A stretch of 64,000 bases of DNA from Arabiibacter massiliensis. Lineage in GTDB: Bacteria > Actinomycetota > Coriobacteriia > Coriobacteriales > Eggerthellaceae. Position 1 is the first letter of the stretch. Every line of letters starts with the position of its first letter. Below are positions 48,176 to 57,270 of the stretch, one piece after another. The notes below the pieces were generated by a model. That model did not search any database, was not told the origin of the DNA, and saw nothing but the letters and a program-made list of their open reading frames with translations. Where the stretch lies: assembly GCF_900169505.1 (NCBI RefSeq), contig NZ_LT827021.1, positions 2,387,400 through 2,451,399 on the forward strand. Reading direction: 5' to 3'. The translations under genes and the position numbers were made by a program.

Positions 48176-50047
48176 ATGCAAGGAAAACCTCTTGTGCTGC
48201 TGCTTTCCGTGTTGTACGGCAGCGCGTTCCTCGCGGGGTTCAACGAGAACCTCGTCAACATGGCGCTCGTGGCCATTATGGGCGACTACGGCGTGGATTC
48301 CGTCACGGCGCAATGGCTGGTCACGGGCTATATGATTGTGGCCACCGTCGTGGTCATGTGCATGGCGTTCCTCTACCGGCGCTTCCATGTGCGCACGCTG
48401 TTCTTCAGCGCGGCGGGCTTGAGCATCGTGGGCTCGGCGATGGGCCTGGTCGCGCCCAGCTTCGAGGTGCTCATGGCGGCGCGCCTGGTGCAGGCGGTGG
48501 GCACGGGCATCTTCATTCCGCTCATGATGAACACTATCCTGGCGGTCACGCCCAAGAACAAGCTGGGCACGTTCATGTCCGTGGGCGGCTGCATGATCAC
48601 GTTCGGGCCCGCGTTCGCGCCGGTGGTGTGCGGTGCGCTGGTGACGGCGTTCGGGTGGCACAGCATCTTCGTCGTGCCCATCGCGGCTATGGCGGTGCTT
48701 GTGGTGATGGGCTTCTTCTTCGTGAAGAATTTGGAGACGAGCGAGGCGCACTTGGACGTGGCGTCGGTGGTGCTGTCGGCCGTGATGCTGACGGCGCTGT
48801 CGTTCGGTCTGGCCCAGCTCACGCTTGATGCGGCGGTGGCGGCTGTATCGCTGGTGCTGGCTGTGGCGGTGGGCGCGGCGTTCGCGGTGCGCCAGCTGCG
48901 GTGCGCCCACCCGCTCATCGACCTGGCGCCCATGAAGAGCCGCGCGTTCTGGCCGGCGCTGGTGCTGGCCACCATCGCCATGATGAGCACGTTTTCCCTG
49001 AGCGTGCTGCTGCCGCTGTACCTTGAGGGTGCGGCGGGCATGACGGCGATGGTTGCGGGCCTGGTCATCCTGGTGCCCGTGCTGGCGAATGCGGGCTGCA
49101 CGCTTTTGGGCGGCCGCATCATGGACAAGCTTGGCGAGTGGCCGCTGCTGCCGCTGGGCTTCGCGGCCATCGCGCTGGGCTTCGCGGGGCTCATCGTGGC
49201 GAGCCCGCTGCTGTCCATTCCGCTCATGTTCGTAGGGATGTTCGCGGTGTACGCGGGCGTGGGCTTCATCTTCTCGCCGTCGCAGACGGCCGGCTTGCGC
49301 ACGCTGCCCCCGCAGCAGAACCCGTTCGGCGTGGCGCTCATGACCACGTTCGTGCAGATAGCGGCATGCATCGGGCCTTCGTTGTACATCGGCATCATGT
49401 CGTCGGGGCAGGCGGACGCGGCGGCGCAGGGGGCGAACGCGGCCTCGGCTGTGGCCAGCGGCTTCTCCCTGGCGATGGCGGTGGCCGCGGCCATCGGCGC
49501 GCTCGGCTTCGCGATGGCGTTCGTGTACGCCCGCGCGGCCCGCAAGCGCTCCCAAGTGCGCGCCGCCGAGCGCGCGGCCGCCCCGCAGTCGGTGCTGGCA
49601 TTGCTCATGCAGGCCGACCCCTACACGCTGCCTGCCAGCGCGTCGGTGGGCGAGGTGATGCGCGCGTTCGTCGACCGCAAAGTGGGCGGTCTGCCGCTGG
49701 TGGACGAGGCGGGCAAGCCGGCCGGCTTCGTGTCCGACGGCGACGTCATGCGCTACCTAGCCGACAAGCATCCCGTGATCACCGGGGCGTATTCCCTGAT
49801 GGAGGCCGCCCAGAGCCAGACGTTCGACGAGCGCCTCCGCGAGCTCATGGCGCTGCCGGCCAGCGTGATCGCCACGCAGAAGGTGGTCGCGCTCGACGCC
49901 GACGCCACGCTGGAGGAGGCGTGCGCCCTTCTGGCCGAACGCCGTCTGAAGAAAGTGCCCGTGGTGCGCGCCGGCGCCGTCGTGGGCACGGTGAACCGCT
50001 CCGACATCCTCCGCTACGCCATGGACTCCTGCCTGCAGGGGGCGTAG
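48176..50047 (+). CDS. MFS (DHA2-type) transporter fused to a tandem CBS domain
   Basis: The 623-residue protein has residues 1-470 as a 14-TM-type drug:proton antiporter (FNENLVNMALVAIMGDYGVDSVTAQWLVTGYM; GTGIFIPLMMNTILAV; LRTLPPQQNPFGVALMTTFVQ), and 475-623 as two CBS motifs (DPYTLPASASVGEVMRAFVDRKVGGLPLVDEAG; ALDADATLEEACALLAERRLKKVPVV). CBS pairs bind adenine nucleotides, so transport may be gated by nucleotide level. CBS fusions are common in Mg, chloride and osmolyte carriers but rare in MFS. ATG at 48176 follows GAAAGGACTTCC. Confidence 0.93.
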   Translation: MQGKPLVLLLSVLYGSAFLAGFNENLVNMALVAIMGDYGVDSVTAQWLVTGYMIVATVVVMCMAFLYRRFHVRTLFFSAAGLSIVGSAMGLVAPSFEVLMAARLVQAVGTGIFIPLMMNTILAVTPKNKLGTFMSVGGCMITFGPAFAPVVCGALVTAFGWHSIFVVPIAAMAVLVVMGFFFVKNLETSEAHLDVASVVLSAVMLTALSFGLAQLTLDAAVAAVSLVLAVAVGAAFAVRQLRCAHPLIDLAPMKSRAFWPALVLATIAMMSTFSLSVLLPLYLEGAAGMTAMVAGLVILVPVLANAGCTLLGGRIMDKLGEWPLLPLGFAAIALGFAGLIVASPLLSIPLMFVGMFAVYAGVGFIFSPSQTAGLRTLPPQQNPFGVALMTTFVQIAACIGPSLYIGIMSSGQADAAAQGANAASAVASGFSLAMAVAAAIGALGFAMAFVYARAARKRSQVRAAERAAAPQSVLALLMQADPYTLPASASVGEVMRAFVDRKVGGLPLVDEAGKPAGFVSDGDVMRYLADKHPVITGAYSLMEAAQSQTFDERLRELMALPASVIATQKVVALDADATLEEACALLAERRLKKVPVVRAGAVVGTVNRSDILRYAMDSCLQGA

Positions 50048-50097
50048 GCGTGTTCTCTGTCGGACAGGGAAGGCGTTGACGCGAGGGGCGCCTTCCC

Positions 50098-50814
50098 TTA
50101 ATACAGCACGGGATTCTCCTCGTTGCAGTACGCGCGCAGCTTCTCGTAGTCCTTCACGAGGAGCTGCGTTTTCGTGCGCTCCACCACGCCTTGGGTTTCC
50201 AGCGCGGTCAGCAGCTTGCTGCATGTGGTGATGTGCACGAGCAGGATGTCGGAGAGCGCTTGCAGCGTGAGGTTGCACTCGATGCGGTACACGCCGTCGG
50301 GATCGGGCTCGCGCACTTCGCACAGCTTCGTGAGCCAGATGAGGATGCGCTTGCTGGACGATTGGATGCCCGTGTTGCCGATGCGGTGGCCTATCTGCGC
50401 AAAGCTCATGTGCACCACGTACATGAGCTCGTCGAACAGCTCGAAATCCTCGCGCACGATGTCGAACAGCTGCTGCAGCGTGAACGCGAATACCACGGTG
50501 TCCTTGGTGGCCACGAACTTCATGCGGTTCTGACCGATGGAGGCGAAGTGGTGGTACTCGGCCTGAAAGGCGTTGCCCTCGTTGCGGTAGTACACCACGA
50601 TTTCCCGACCGTCCTCGTTTTCGAAGCAACATTTCAGTTGCCCCTTCTCGATGTAATAGAAATAGCGGTCGTCTTTGTCGGCGCAGGTCAGGTCGATGTA
50701 TTCGCCCTTGAACAGCTTCCGCTTGCGCGCCTGGTCGATGAACTCCCCGAATCGCAGCTTCTTGAACGGAAGCGTCGGAATGAGGATGGCGTCGAAGTCG
50801 CTATCGGTGCCCAC
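50098..50814 (-). CDS. Crp/Fnr-family regulator divergent from a Mo oxidoreductase operon
   Basis: The 238-residue protein has an N-terminal beta-roll (YFYYIEKGQLKCCFENEDGREIVVYYRNEGNAFQ), a long dimer helix and a C-terminal HTH (LTLQALSDILLVHITTCSKLLTALETQGVV). Only a few Cys are present and not in an FNR arrangement. It is transcribed away from the Fe-S/Mo/cytochrome operon across a 289-base gap, so it is the prime candidate for that operon's control. A TACAAT -10 box lies at 50843-50848 on the minus strand. Confidence 0.91.
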   Translation of the reverse strand: MGTDSDFDAILIPTLPFKKLRFGEFIDQARKRKLFKGEYIDLTCADKDDRYFYYIEKGQLKCCFENEDGREIVVYYRNEGNAFQAEYHHFASIGQNRMKFVATKDTVVFAFTLQQLFDIVREDFELFDELMYVVHMSFAQIGHRIGNTGIQSSSKRILIWLTKLCEVREPDPDGVYRIECNLTLQALSDILLVHITTCSKLLTALETQGVVERTKTQLLVKDYEKLRAYCNEENPVLY

Positions 50815-50929
50815 GAATCCCCCTGTCGTCGTGTCCTCGATTATTGTAGCTCAACGCTCCGTGTTCTGCGCCCGATGTTTCCTACGAAAGCTCTGTGATT
50901 TGATTGCGCATCTGCGGCGCTTTCGCACG

Positions 50930-50944
50930 ATAACTCCAAGTTAT
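50930..50944. promoter_or_regulatory. Candidate operator in the crp-type/Mo-operon intergenic region
   Basis: ATAACT-CCA-AGTTAT is a perfect 6-3-6 palindrome between the divergent regulator and the Mo operon. It does not match the Crp (TGTGA) or FNR (TTGAT) half-sites. Confidence 0.35.
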
Positions 50945-51103
50945 GCCGCCGCTTCTACCGGCCGCCGCGTAGATTTCATACCCTGTAAACACGCTGCGGA
51001 ACAGGCATGACGCTAAACCGGGGAAACGTGCTGCGCCGCCTCTCCAACTTCGGCGTGCTCTTCGTGGCGGGGGAATAGAACCTATCGGAAGGGGAGTGAA
51101 GCT

Positions 51104-51910
51104 ATGGCGAACATGGCGATGGCCATCGACCTCAGGCGCTGCGCGGGATGCTACGCGTGCGTGGTTGCGTGCCAGATGCACAACAACACCGAACCAGGTG
51201 TGGCCTGGGGCAAGGTGGAAGCGCGGGAGTGGGGGGAGGATCCCGACAACCGCCGCTGCTACCTGCCGCACGCCTGCATGCACTGCGAGGACGCGCCGTG
51301 CGTGAACGTGTGCCCGACGGGCGCGTCGTACGTGCGCGAAGACGGCATCGTGATGGTGGACTACAGCGAGTGCATCAACTGCGGGTCGTGCATCCATGCG
51401 TGCCCGTACGGCGCGCGCGTCCAAAACGACGTGGCGGCCAACTATTTCGATGCCGAGGAGCCCGCGCCGTATGAAGCCGAGGGCATTCAGCGCACGAACG
51501 TGGTGGAGAAGTGCATCTTCTGCGCGGGTCGCATCGACGCGGGGCTTCAGCCCGCCTGCGTGTCGAACTGCCCCGGCAACGCGCGCTACTTCGGCGATCT
51601 GGACGATCCCGAAAGCCCTGTCAGCGCGTTCATCGCGAAGAACGAGGTGGTGCAGATTCGCAACACGCACTTCTACTATCGGCCGGTAGACGGCATGCCG
51701 GAGGACCTGCTGCCGCATGCCGAGGTGCAGACGGTGGCCAACAAGGGCGTCGATTCGCAGCCGGCCGATCCCGGCATCCCGCTGCCTGCGGCCGTCGGCG
51801 GCGTGGCCGTGGCGGCTGTGGCGGGCGCGGGCATCGCCGTGGGTGTGAAAAATCAGCGCAAATCCGAGCAGGTCGAGGTCGAGGCGAAAGGTGGCGACGA
51901 CCATGAGTAA
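51104..51910 (+). CDS. 4Fe-4S electron-transfer subunit with C-terminal anchor (NrfC/DmsB-like)
   Basis: The 268-residue protein has four cysteine clusters (CAGCYACVVAC, CMHCEDAPCVNVCP, CINCGSCIHACP, CIFCAGRIDAG...CVSNCPGNA) for four [4Fe-4S] clusters and, unlike the first module's subunit, a C-terminal extension with one TM (AAVGGVAVAAVAGAGIAVGV) and a charged tail. The anchor could hold the complex to the membrane. GGAAGGGGAG precedes the ATG; its stop overlaps the next start. Confidence 0.93.
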   Translation: MANMAMAIDLRRCAGCYACVVACQMHNNTEPGVAWGKVEAREWGEDPDNRRCYLPHACMHCEDAPCVNVCPTGASYVREDGIVMVDYSECINCGSCIHACPYGARVQNDVAANYFDAEEPAPYEAEGIQRTNVVEKCIFCAGRIDAGLQPACVSNCPGNARYFGDLDDPESPVSAFIAKNEVVQIRNTHFYYRPVDGMPEDLLPHAEVQTVANKGVDSQPADPGIPLPAAVGGVAVAAVAGAGIAVGVKNQRKSEQVEVEAKGGDDHE

Positions 51911-54164
51911 CGCAACGTTGGATCACGCAGCAGCGCCGGGTACGGGCCTGTCGCGCCGCAGCTTCCTCAAGGGAGCGGCAGCCATGGCGGTGGGCATCTC
52001 GGCCATCGAGGGCGGCTTCGAGTTCGTCTACCCCGACGACGCATTCGCCGACGAGAGCGCGCCCGAGGTCACGAAGCACACGTACTGCGACATGTGCAAC
52101 CATGCGCCGAAGTGCGGCATCACCGCCACGGTGAAGGAGGGCAAGATCGTCCGCGTGGTGTCGCGCGAGAACTACCCGAACAGCCCGCTGTGTGCGAAGG
52201 GCCTGTCCAGCTTGCAGGAGCTCTACGATCCGCACCGCCTGCTGCATCCGATGAAGCGCACGAAGCCGAAAGGGCAGGGCGACGCCGGCTGGGAACAGAT
52301 CACTTGGGATGAGGCGTACGACACCATCGTCGCGGCGCTCACCAAGGTGAAGGACGAGATGGGCCCCGAGGGCGTGTTCTTCTACTGCGGCGACCCGAAG
52401 GAGCCGCGCGGTGCCGTGAACCGCCTGGCCAACCTGTTCGGCACGCCCACCTATGGCAACGAAAGCTCCACCTGCGCCTACGCCACGCTCATCGGCACCG
52501 GCCTGGTGTTCGGCGCGCAGACGATGGGCGCGAACCCCACCGACGCCTCCAAGTCGTGCCTCATCTGGTCGCTCAATCCCGCGTGGTCGCTGCCCAACCG
52601 CTTCGGCAAGCTGATGAACGCAAAGGAGAAGGGCTGCAAGTTCATCGTGGTGGACCCGCGCGTCACGCCCACGGTGACGGGCCTAGCCGACATCCACCTG
52701 CAGCTGCGTCCCGGCACGGATGGCGCGCTGGCGCTGGGCATCGCGCACGTCATGCTGCGCGACGGCTACTACGACGAGGACTTCTGCGCCAACTGGACGC
52801 ACGGCTTCGATGAGTTCAAGGAGTACGTGCAGCAGTTCACGCCCGAGAAGGTGGCCGAGATTACCTGGGTGCCGGCCGAGAAGATAGAGGCGGCGGCGAA
52901 GCTGTGGGGCCAGGAGACGCCCGGCTCGTTCATCACGAGCGCGAGCCCGCAAGTGCACCACACCAATGCCGGCAACAACATGCGCGCCATCGCGTCGCTC
53001 GTGGCACTGGCCGGCAACGTGGACGTGGCCGGCGGCTTGCAGATAGCGCCCGGGCTGCCGTTCGACCTGTTCGCCAGCACGGCCGGCTTCAACCGCGAGG
53101 ACATCTATGACGCGGAGCTGGCCGACAAGCGCTACGACCTGCAGGACTTCCCCGTGTGGACGAGATTCGTCAAGCAGATGCAGACGAACCGCTTCCCCGA
53201 ATATGTGGACGAGGGCAAGATCAAGGCCATGGTGATGTTCGGCGGTAACGCCATGATGTGGCCTCAGAGCCACCTGTACCAGGAGGCTATCGGCAAGCTG
53301 GACTTCGTCTGCGCGGCCGACTACTACATTCGCCCCTGGACGCACGACTACGTGGACATCATCCTGCCCGCCGCCATGTGCTACGAGCGCATGGCTCCGC
53401 TCGCGGTGTTCGGACGCAAGATCTACCTGCGCGAGCCGGTGGTGGAGCCGCGCGGCGAGGCGCGTGAGGACTGGCAGGTGGCCATGGAGCTGGGCAGTCG
53501 CCTGGGTTACGCGGAGGAGTGCTTCAACGGCAGCGTGGAGGAAGCTCTGGCCGAGGTGCTGCGCACGTCGGGGCTGGAGGTGACCATGCAGGATCTGCGC
53601 GACAATCCCGACGGCTACACGGTGCCGGGTGGCGCGCCTTACGAGCCAAAGAAGTACGAGACGGGCAAGATCCGCAAGGACGGCCAGCCTGGTTTCAACA
53701 CGCCCAGCGGCAAGATAGAGCTGGTGTCCGAGATCATGATAGAGTGCGGCTTGGAGGGCCTGCCGGAATACAACGAGCCGGTGAGCAGCCCCATCAGCAC
53801 GCCCGACCTGGCGAAGGACTATCCGCTCATCCTGAACACGGGTTCGCGCGTGCCCATGTACTCGCACTCGAAGCTGCGCGACTGCCCCTGGCTCAACCAG
53901 TTCATGCCCGAGCCCATCGTGCGGCTGCATCCCAAGACGGCCGCCGAGCGCGGACTGGAGGACGGCGAGCAGGTGCGCGTGTTCAACCACCTGGGCGAGA
54001 TACAGGTGAAGCTGGAGGTGACGAACCTCGTGCTGCCAGGCGTGGTGGACATCTTCCACGGATGGGAGAAGGCCAACGTGAACAAGCTTACCGAGCGCGA
54101 GTTCGACCATGTGACGGGCTACCCGCCGTTCAAGTCCGGCTTGTGCCAGGTCGAACGAGCGTAG
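51903..54164 (+). CDS. Molybdopterin oxidoreductase catalytic subunit, Tat-exported (second module)
   Basis: The 753-residue protein has a Tat signal (SRRSFLKGAAAMAVG), a [4Fe-4S] motif CDMCNHAPKCG plus Cys in PLCAKG, MGD-binding domains (IWSLNPAWSLPNRFGKLMNAK, FIVVDPRVTPTVTGLADI, MVMFGGNAMMWPQS) and the C-terminal cap (NTGSRVPMYSHSKLRDCPWLN, EDGEQVRVFNHLGEIQVKLEV). Family members in this clade include thiosulfate/polysulfide- and arsenate-type reductases; the substrate is not assignable. ATG at 51903 overlaps the upstream stop by 8 bases; a GTG four codons earlier is less likely. Confidence 0.94.
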   Translation: MSNATLDHAAAPGTGLSRRSFLKGAAAMAVGISAIEGGFEFVYPDDAFADESAPEVTKHTYCDMCNHAPKCGITATVKEGKIVRVVSRENYPNSPLCAKGLSSLQELYDPHRLLHPMKRTKPKGQGDAGWEQITWDEAYDTIVAALTKVKDEMGPEGVFFYCGDPKEPRGAVNRLANLFGTPTYGNESSTCAYATLIGTGLVFGAQTMGANPTDASKSCLIWSLNPAWSLPNRFGKLMNAKEKGCKFIVVDPRVTPTVTGLADIHLQLRPGTDGALALGIAHVMLRDGYYDEDFCANWTHGFDEFKEYVQQFTPEKVAEITWVPAEKIEAAAKLWGQETPGSFITSASPQVHHTNAGNNMRAIASLVALAGNVDVAGGLQIAPGLPFDLFASTAGFNREDIYDAELADKRYDLQDFPVWTRFVKQMQTNRFPEYVDEGKIKAMVMFGGNAMMWPQSHLYQEAIGKLDFVCAADYYIRPWTHDYVDIILPAAMCYERMAPLAVFGRKIYLREPVVEPRGEAREDWQVAMELGSRLGYAEECFNGSVEEALAEVLRTSGLEVTMQDLRDNPDGYTVPGGAPYEPKKYETGKIRKDGQPGFNTPSGKIELVSEIMIECGLEGLPEYNEPVSSPISTPDLAKDYPLILNTGSRVPMYSHSKLRDCPWLNQFMPEPIVRLHPKTAAERGLEDGEQVRVFNHLGEIQVKLEVTNLVLPGVVDIFHGWEKANVNKLTEREFDHVTGYPPFKSGLCQVERA

Positions 54165-54173
54165 GGGGCCGCC

Positions 54174-54785
54174 ATGAAAGCGAAGAAATGGCCCCTGGTG
54201 GCGGGTGTGGTGGCGCTCGTCCTAGTGGTGGCCGGGATGGGGTTCTGGGTGTGGCACGAGCAGCCGAGCTTCTGCGGCGCCATCTGCCATACGCCCATGG
54301 ACCCGTATGTTGAAACCTACGAGCAGCCGCTCGGCCAGGCGGGCGTTGACAAGTGGGGCAACGAGGTGGCGGACACGTCCAGCATGCTGGCGGTGGCACA
54401 TCGGGCTTCGGGCAAGACCTGCCTCGACTGCCACGTGCCCACGCTGGGCGAGCAGGTGACGGAGGGCGCGGCCTGGGTGACGGGCGGCTACGGCGTGCCC
54501 CTTGCCGAGGCGACGCTGGCCGACTTGACAGCGGCGCGCGGGCTCTCGCCCGACGAGTTCTGCCTGAATGAGGCCTGCCACAACCTTACGCGCGACGATC
54601 TGGCGAAGGTGACGGCCGACCAGCCGCGCAACCCGCACCTGCCCTATCACGGCGATATCTCGTGCGACTCGTGCCACAAGGCGCATCGCGCGTCGGTGAA
54701 CTACTGCACCACCTGCCACGATGACGCCGTGACGCCCGCCGGTTGGCTGACTGCGAAGGAAAACGCGCAGCTGCCCGCAGCGTAG
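54174..54785 (+). CDS. Membrane-anchored multiheme c-type cytochrome (NrfH/NapC-like) with atypical heme motifs
   Basis: The 203-residue protein has an N-terminal TM anchor (about 6-27) and five possible heme sites: CGAICH at 34 (CX3CH), CLDCH at 83, CLNEACH at 130 (CX4CH), CDSCH at 164 and CTTCH at 178. Three are canonical CXXCH. The fold outline (MDPYVETYEQP, HRASGKTCLDCHVPT) matches the NapC/NrfH quinol-oxidising family. It should pass electrons from menaquinol to the Mo enzyme encoded 9 bases upstream. Whether the two expanded motifs carry heme is untested. Confidence 0.9.
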   Translation: MKAKKWPLVAGVVALVLVVAGMGFWVWHEQPSFCGAICHTPMDPYVETYEQPLGQAGVDKWGNEVADTSSMLAVAHRASGKTCLDCHVPTLGEQVTEGAAWVTGGYGVPLAEATLADLTAARGLSPDEFCLNEACHNLTRDDLAKVTADQPRNPHLPYHGDISCDSCHKAHRASVNYCTTCHDDAVTPAGWLTAKENAQLPAA

Positions 54786-54935
54786 GACCCGCGCACCCCC
54801 TCCCTCCCTCGCGCGGGAAGGCGGCCGCCCGGCTATCGTGCCGGGCGGCCGCCTGCGGTTTTCGGAGCGAAAATGGCACCGAGAGCAAACGAGCACCCGT
54901 CCCGTTGCCATTTCTGCAAAGGCTGTGCGGGTTTC

Positions 54936-54963
54936 TTGACATCGGGCGGGCTCGTACTACAAT
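54936..54963 (+). promoter_or_regulatory. Consensus sigma-70 promoter of htpG
   Basis: TTGACA and TACAAT are separated by 16 bases and placed just before the CIRCE operator. Confidence 0.82.
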
Positions 54964-54969
54964 CACGTG

Positions 54970-54996
54970 TTAGCAGTCTCAGCCTGCGAGTGCTAA
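54970..54996 (+). promoter_or_regulatory. CIRCE operator of htpG
   Basis: TTAGCAGTC-N9-GAGTGCTAA has one arm mismatch from consensus, at +7 or so from the promoter -10 box; HrcA bound here would block transcription. Confidence 0.88.
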
Positions 54997-55025
54997 AACA
55001 GGATTGAAAGGGAGCGACGCGAACC

Positions 55026-56969
55026 ATGCGCAAGTTCAAAACCGAGAGCAAGAAGCTGCTCGACCTCATGATCAACTCCATCTACACCAACCGCGAGATC
55101 TTCCTGCGCGAGCTCATCTCCAACGCCTCCGACGCGGTGGACAAGCTCTACTTCAAAAGCCTCACCGACAAGGACATCCAGCTGGCCAAAGACGAGCTGG
55201 CCATCCGCGTGAGCTTCGACAAGGACGCGCGCACCGTCACGGTCAGCGACAGCGGCATCGGCATGACGAAGGACGAGCTCGACCGCAACCTGGGCACCAT
55301 CGCGCACTCCGACAGCATGGCGTTCAAGCTGGACAACGCCGAGGCCCAAGGCGACGACGTGGACATCATCGGCCAGTTCGGCGTGGGCTTCTACAGCTCG
55401 TTCATGGTGGCGAAGAGCGTACGCGTGGTGTCGCGCGCCTACGGCAGCGACGAGGCCTGGGCCTGGGAAAGCGACGGCGTGGAGGGCTACAGCATCGAGG
55501 CGGCCGAGCGCGAGGGCCACGGCACCGACGTCATCCTCACGCTCAAGGACAACGAGGGCGACGAGAGCTACGACACCTTCCTTTCCGAATATGGCCTGAA
55601 AAACCTCATCAAGCGCTACAGCAACTACGTACGCTACCCCGTGCAGATGGAGGTGTCGAAGAGCCGCGAGAAGCCGCGCCCCGAGGACGCCGACGACGAC
55701 TACACGCCCGAGTACGAAAGCTACACCGAGCTCGACACCATCAACTCGATGATCCCCATCTGGAAGCGCAGCAAATCCGAGGTCACCGACGAGGAGTACC
55801 ACGAGTTCTACAAGACCGACTTCCACGACTTTGCCGACCCCGCGCGCACGTTCAGCATCCACGCCGAGGGCGCGCTCTCCTACGACGCGTTGCTGTTCGT
55901 GCCCAGCCGCGCGCCGTACGACCTGTACAGCAAGGACTTCAAGAAGGGCCTGGCGCTGTACAGCTCCAACGTGCTCATCATGGAGAAGTGCGAGGAGCTG
56001 CTGCCCGACCACTACAACTTCGTGCGCGGCGTGGTGGACAGCCAGGATTTGCAGCTGAACATCAGCCGCGAGACGCTGCAGCACAACAGCCAGCTGCGCG
56101 CCATCGCCAAGAAGGTGGAGAAGAAAGTCACGTCCGAGCTGAAGAAGATGCGCGACAACGACCGCGAGGAATACGAGCGCTTCTTCGAGAACTTCGGCCG
56201 CGGGCTGGAGTACGGCATCTACTCGAGCTACGGCATGCTGAAGGACGAGCTGGCCGAGCTGCTGCTGTTTTACTCCGCCAAGCAGGAGAAGCTGGTCACG
56301 CTGGACGAGTACCTGGCCGCCATGCCGGAGGGCCAGAAGGCCATCTACTACGCCGCCGGCGAGAGCATCGAGCGCCTGGCCAAGATGCCCATCGTGAAGA
56401 CGGTGCTGGCCAAGGGCTACGACGTGCTTCTGTGCACGCGCGACGTGGACGAGTTCTGCTTCCAGTCGATGATGACCTACGGCGCCGCGGCGGCCGGCGA
56501 CGGCGAGGACGCGCCGGAGCCGTTCGAGCTGAAGAACGTGGCGTCGGGCGACCTCGATCTGGCCTCCGAGGAGGAGAAGAAGGAGGCCGAGGAGACGGCC
56601 AAGGAGAACGAGGGCCTGTTCGCGGCTTTGAAGGACGCGCTCGGCGACGCGGTGACCGACGTGACGGTGTCGTCGCGCCTGACCGATGCGCCGGCGTGCA
56701 TCACGGCGGCCGGCCCCATCTCGCTGGAGATGGAGCGCATCATGGCGCAGATGCCCGACGGCGAGGACGGCCCCAAGTCCGAGCGCGTGCTGGAGCTGAA
56801 CGTGAAGCACCCCGTGTTCGCCGCGCTGAAGGCCGCGCAGGAGGCGGGCGACGCCGACAAGGTGAAGCTGTACGCCACCATCCTGTACAACCAGGCGCTC
56901 ATCGTGGAGGGCATGCCCATCGACGATCCGGTCGCCTACGCCAACGCGGTGACGAAGCTGATGGCGTAA
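55026..56969 (+). CDS. htpG: Chaperone HtpG (Hsp90)
   Basis: The 647-residue protein has the Hsp90 ATPase N-domain (YTNREIFLRELISNASDAVDKL, VSDSGIGMTKDELDRNLGTIAHS, QFGVGFYSSFMVA), a middle domain (SRAPYDLYSK, SNVLIMEKCEELLPDHYNFV with VDSQDLQLNISRETLQ) and a C-terminal dimerisation domain. The length matches bacterial HtpG. Ribosome site GAAAGGGAG. Control by a consensus promoter with overlapping CIRCE means HrcA regulation, shared with groEL in this window; Hsp90 is not usually in HrcA regulons in Bacillus. Confidence 0.97.
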   Translation: MRKFKTESKKLLDLMINSIYTNREIFLRELISNASDAVDKLYFKSLTDKDIQLAKDELAIRVSFDKDARTVTVSDSGIGMTKDELDRNLGTIAHSDSMAFKLDNAEAQGDDVDIIGQFGVGFYSSFMVAKSVRVVSRAYGSDEAWAWESDGVEGYSIEAAEREGHGTDVILTLKDNEGDESYDTFLSEYGLKNLIKRYSNYVRYPVQMEVSKSREKPRPEDADDDYTPEYESYTELDTINSMIPIWKRSKSEVTDEEYHEFYKTDFHDFADPARTFSIHAEGALSYDALLFVPSRAPYDLYSKDFKKGLALYSSNVLIMEKCEELLPDHYNFVRGVVDSQDLQLNISRETLQHNSQLRAIAKKVEKKVTSELKKMRDNDREEYERFFENFGRGLEYGIYSSYGMLKDELAELLLFYSAKQEKLVTLDEYLAAMPEGQKAIYYAAGESIERLAKMPIVKTVLAKGYDVLLCTRDVDEFCFQSMMTYGAAAAGDGEDAPEPFELKNVASGDLDLASEEEKKEAEETAKENEGLFAALKDALGDAVTDVTVSSRLTDAPACITAAGPISLEMERIMAQMPDGEDGPKSERVLELNVKHPVFAALKAAQEAGDADKVKLYATILYNQALIVEGMPIDDPVAYANAVTKLMA

Positions 56970-56983
56970 TTAGGGTGGGGCCC

Positions 56984-57270
56984 ATTGTCATCCTGAGCGG
57001 AGCGCGCCAGCGCGAAGTCGAAGGATCCCCTGCGGTGCCAACCGGGAGTCTTTCGGCTATCGCCGCACGGGATCCTTCGGCTACGGCCTACGGCCTTCGC
57101 TCAGGATGACAGGGAAGAGCGTGTCGCGCTGACGCGCTCTTTTAGAGGGATCTTTCGACTCGCTTACGCTCGCTCAAGATGACGTGCTGGCTGCCTCGTC
57201 CTTCGTAGGGGCGGGCAAGCAGGTATGTCATCCCGAGCAGCGACCGAAGGGAGCGTAGTCGAAGGATCCT
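56984..57270. repeat. Cluster of palindromic intergenic repeats
   Basis: A full copy (56984-57112: TTGTCATCCTGAGCGGAG ... GTCGAAGGATCCCC, core GCGGTGCCAACCGGGAG, GGGATCCTTCGGCT ... CTCAGGATGACA) is followed by two partial units (57148-57185, GGGATCTTTCGACT...CTCAAGATGAC; 57228-57272, ATGTCATCCCGAGCAG...GTCGAAGGATCC). It fills the 437-base gap between htpG and the nitroreductase gene; nothing else is recognised there. Confidence 0.87.

Noticed and set aside
17397..57270. Repeats as a CRISPR array
   Set aside because: Units are dispersed singly or in inverted pairs, not regularly spaced with unique spacers, and no cas gene is in the window.
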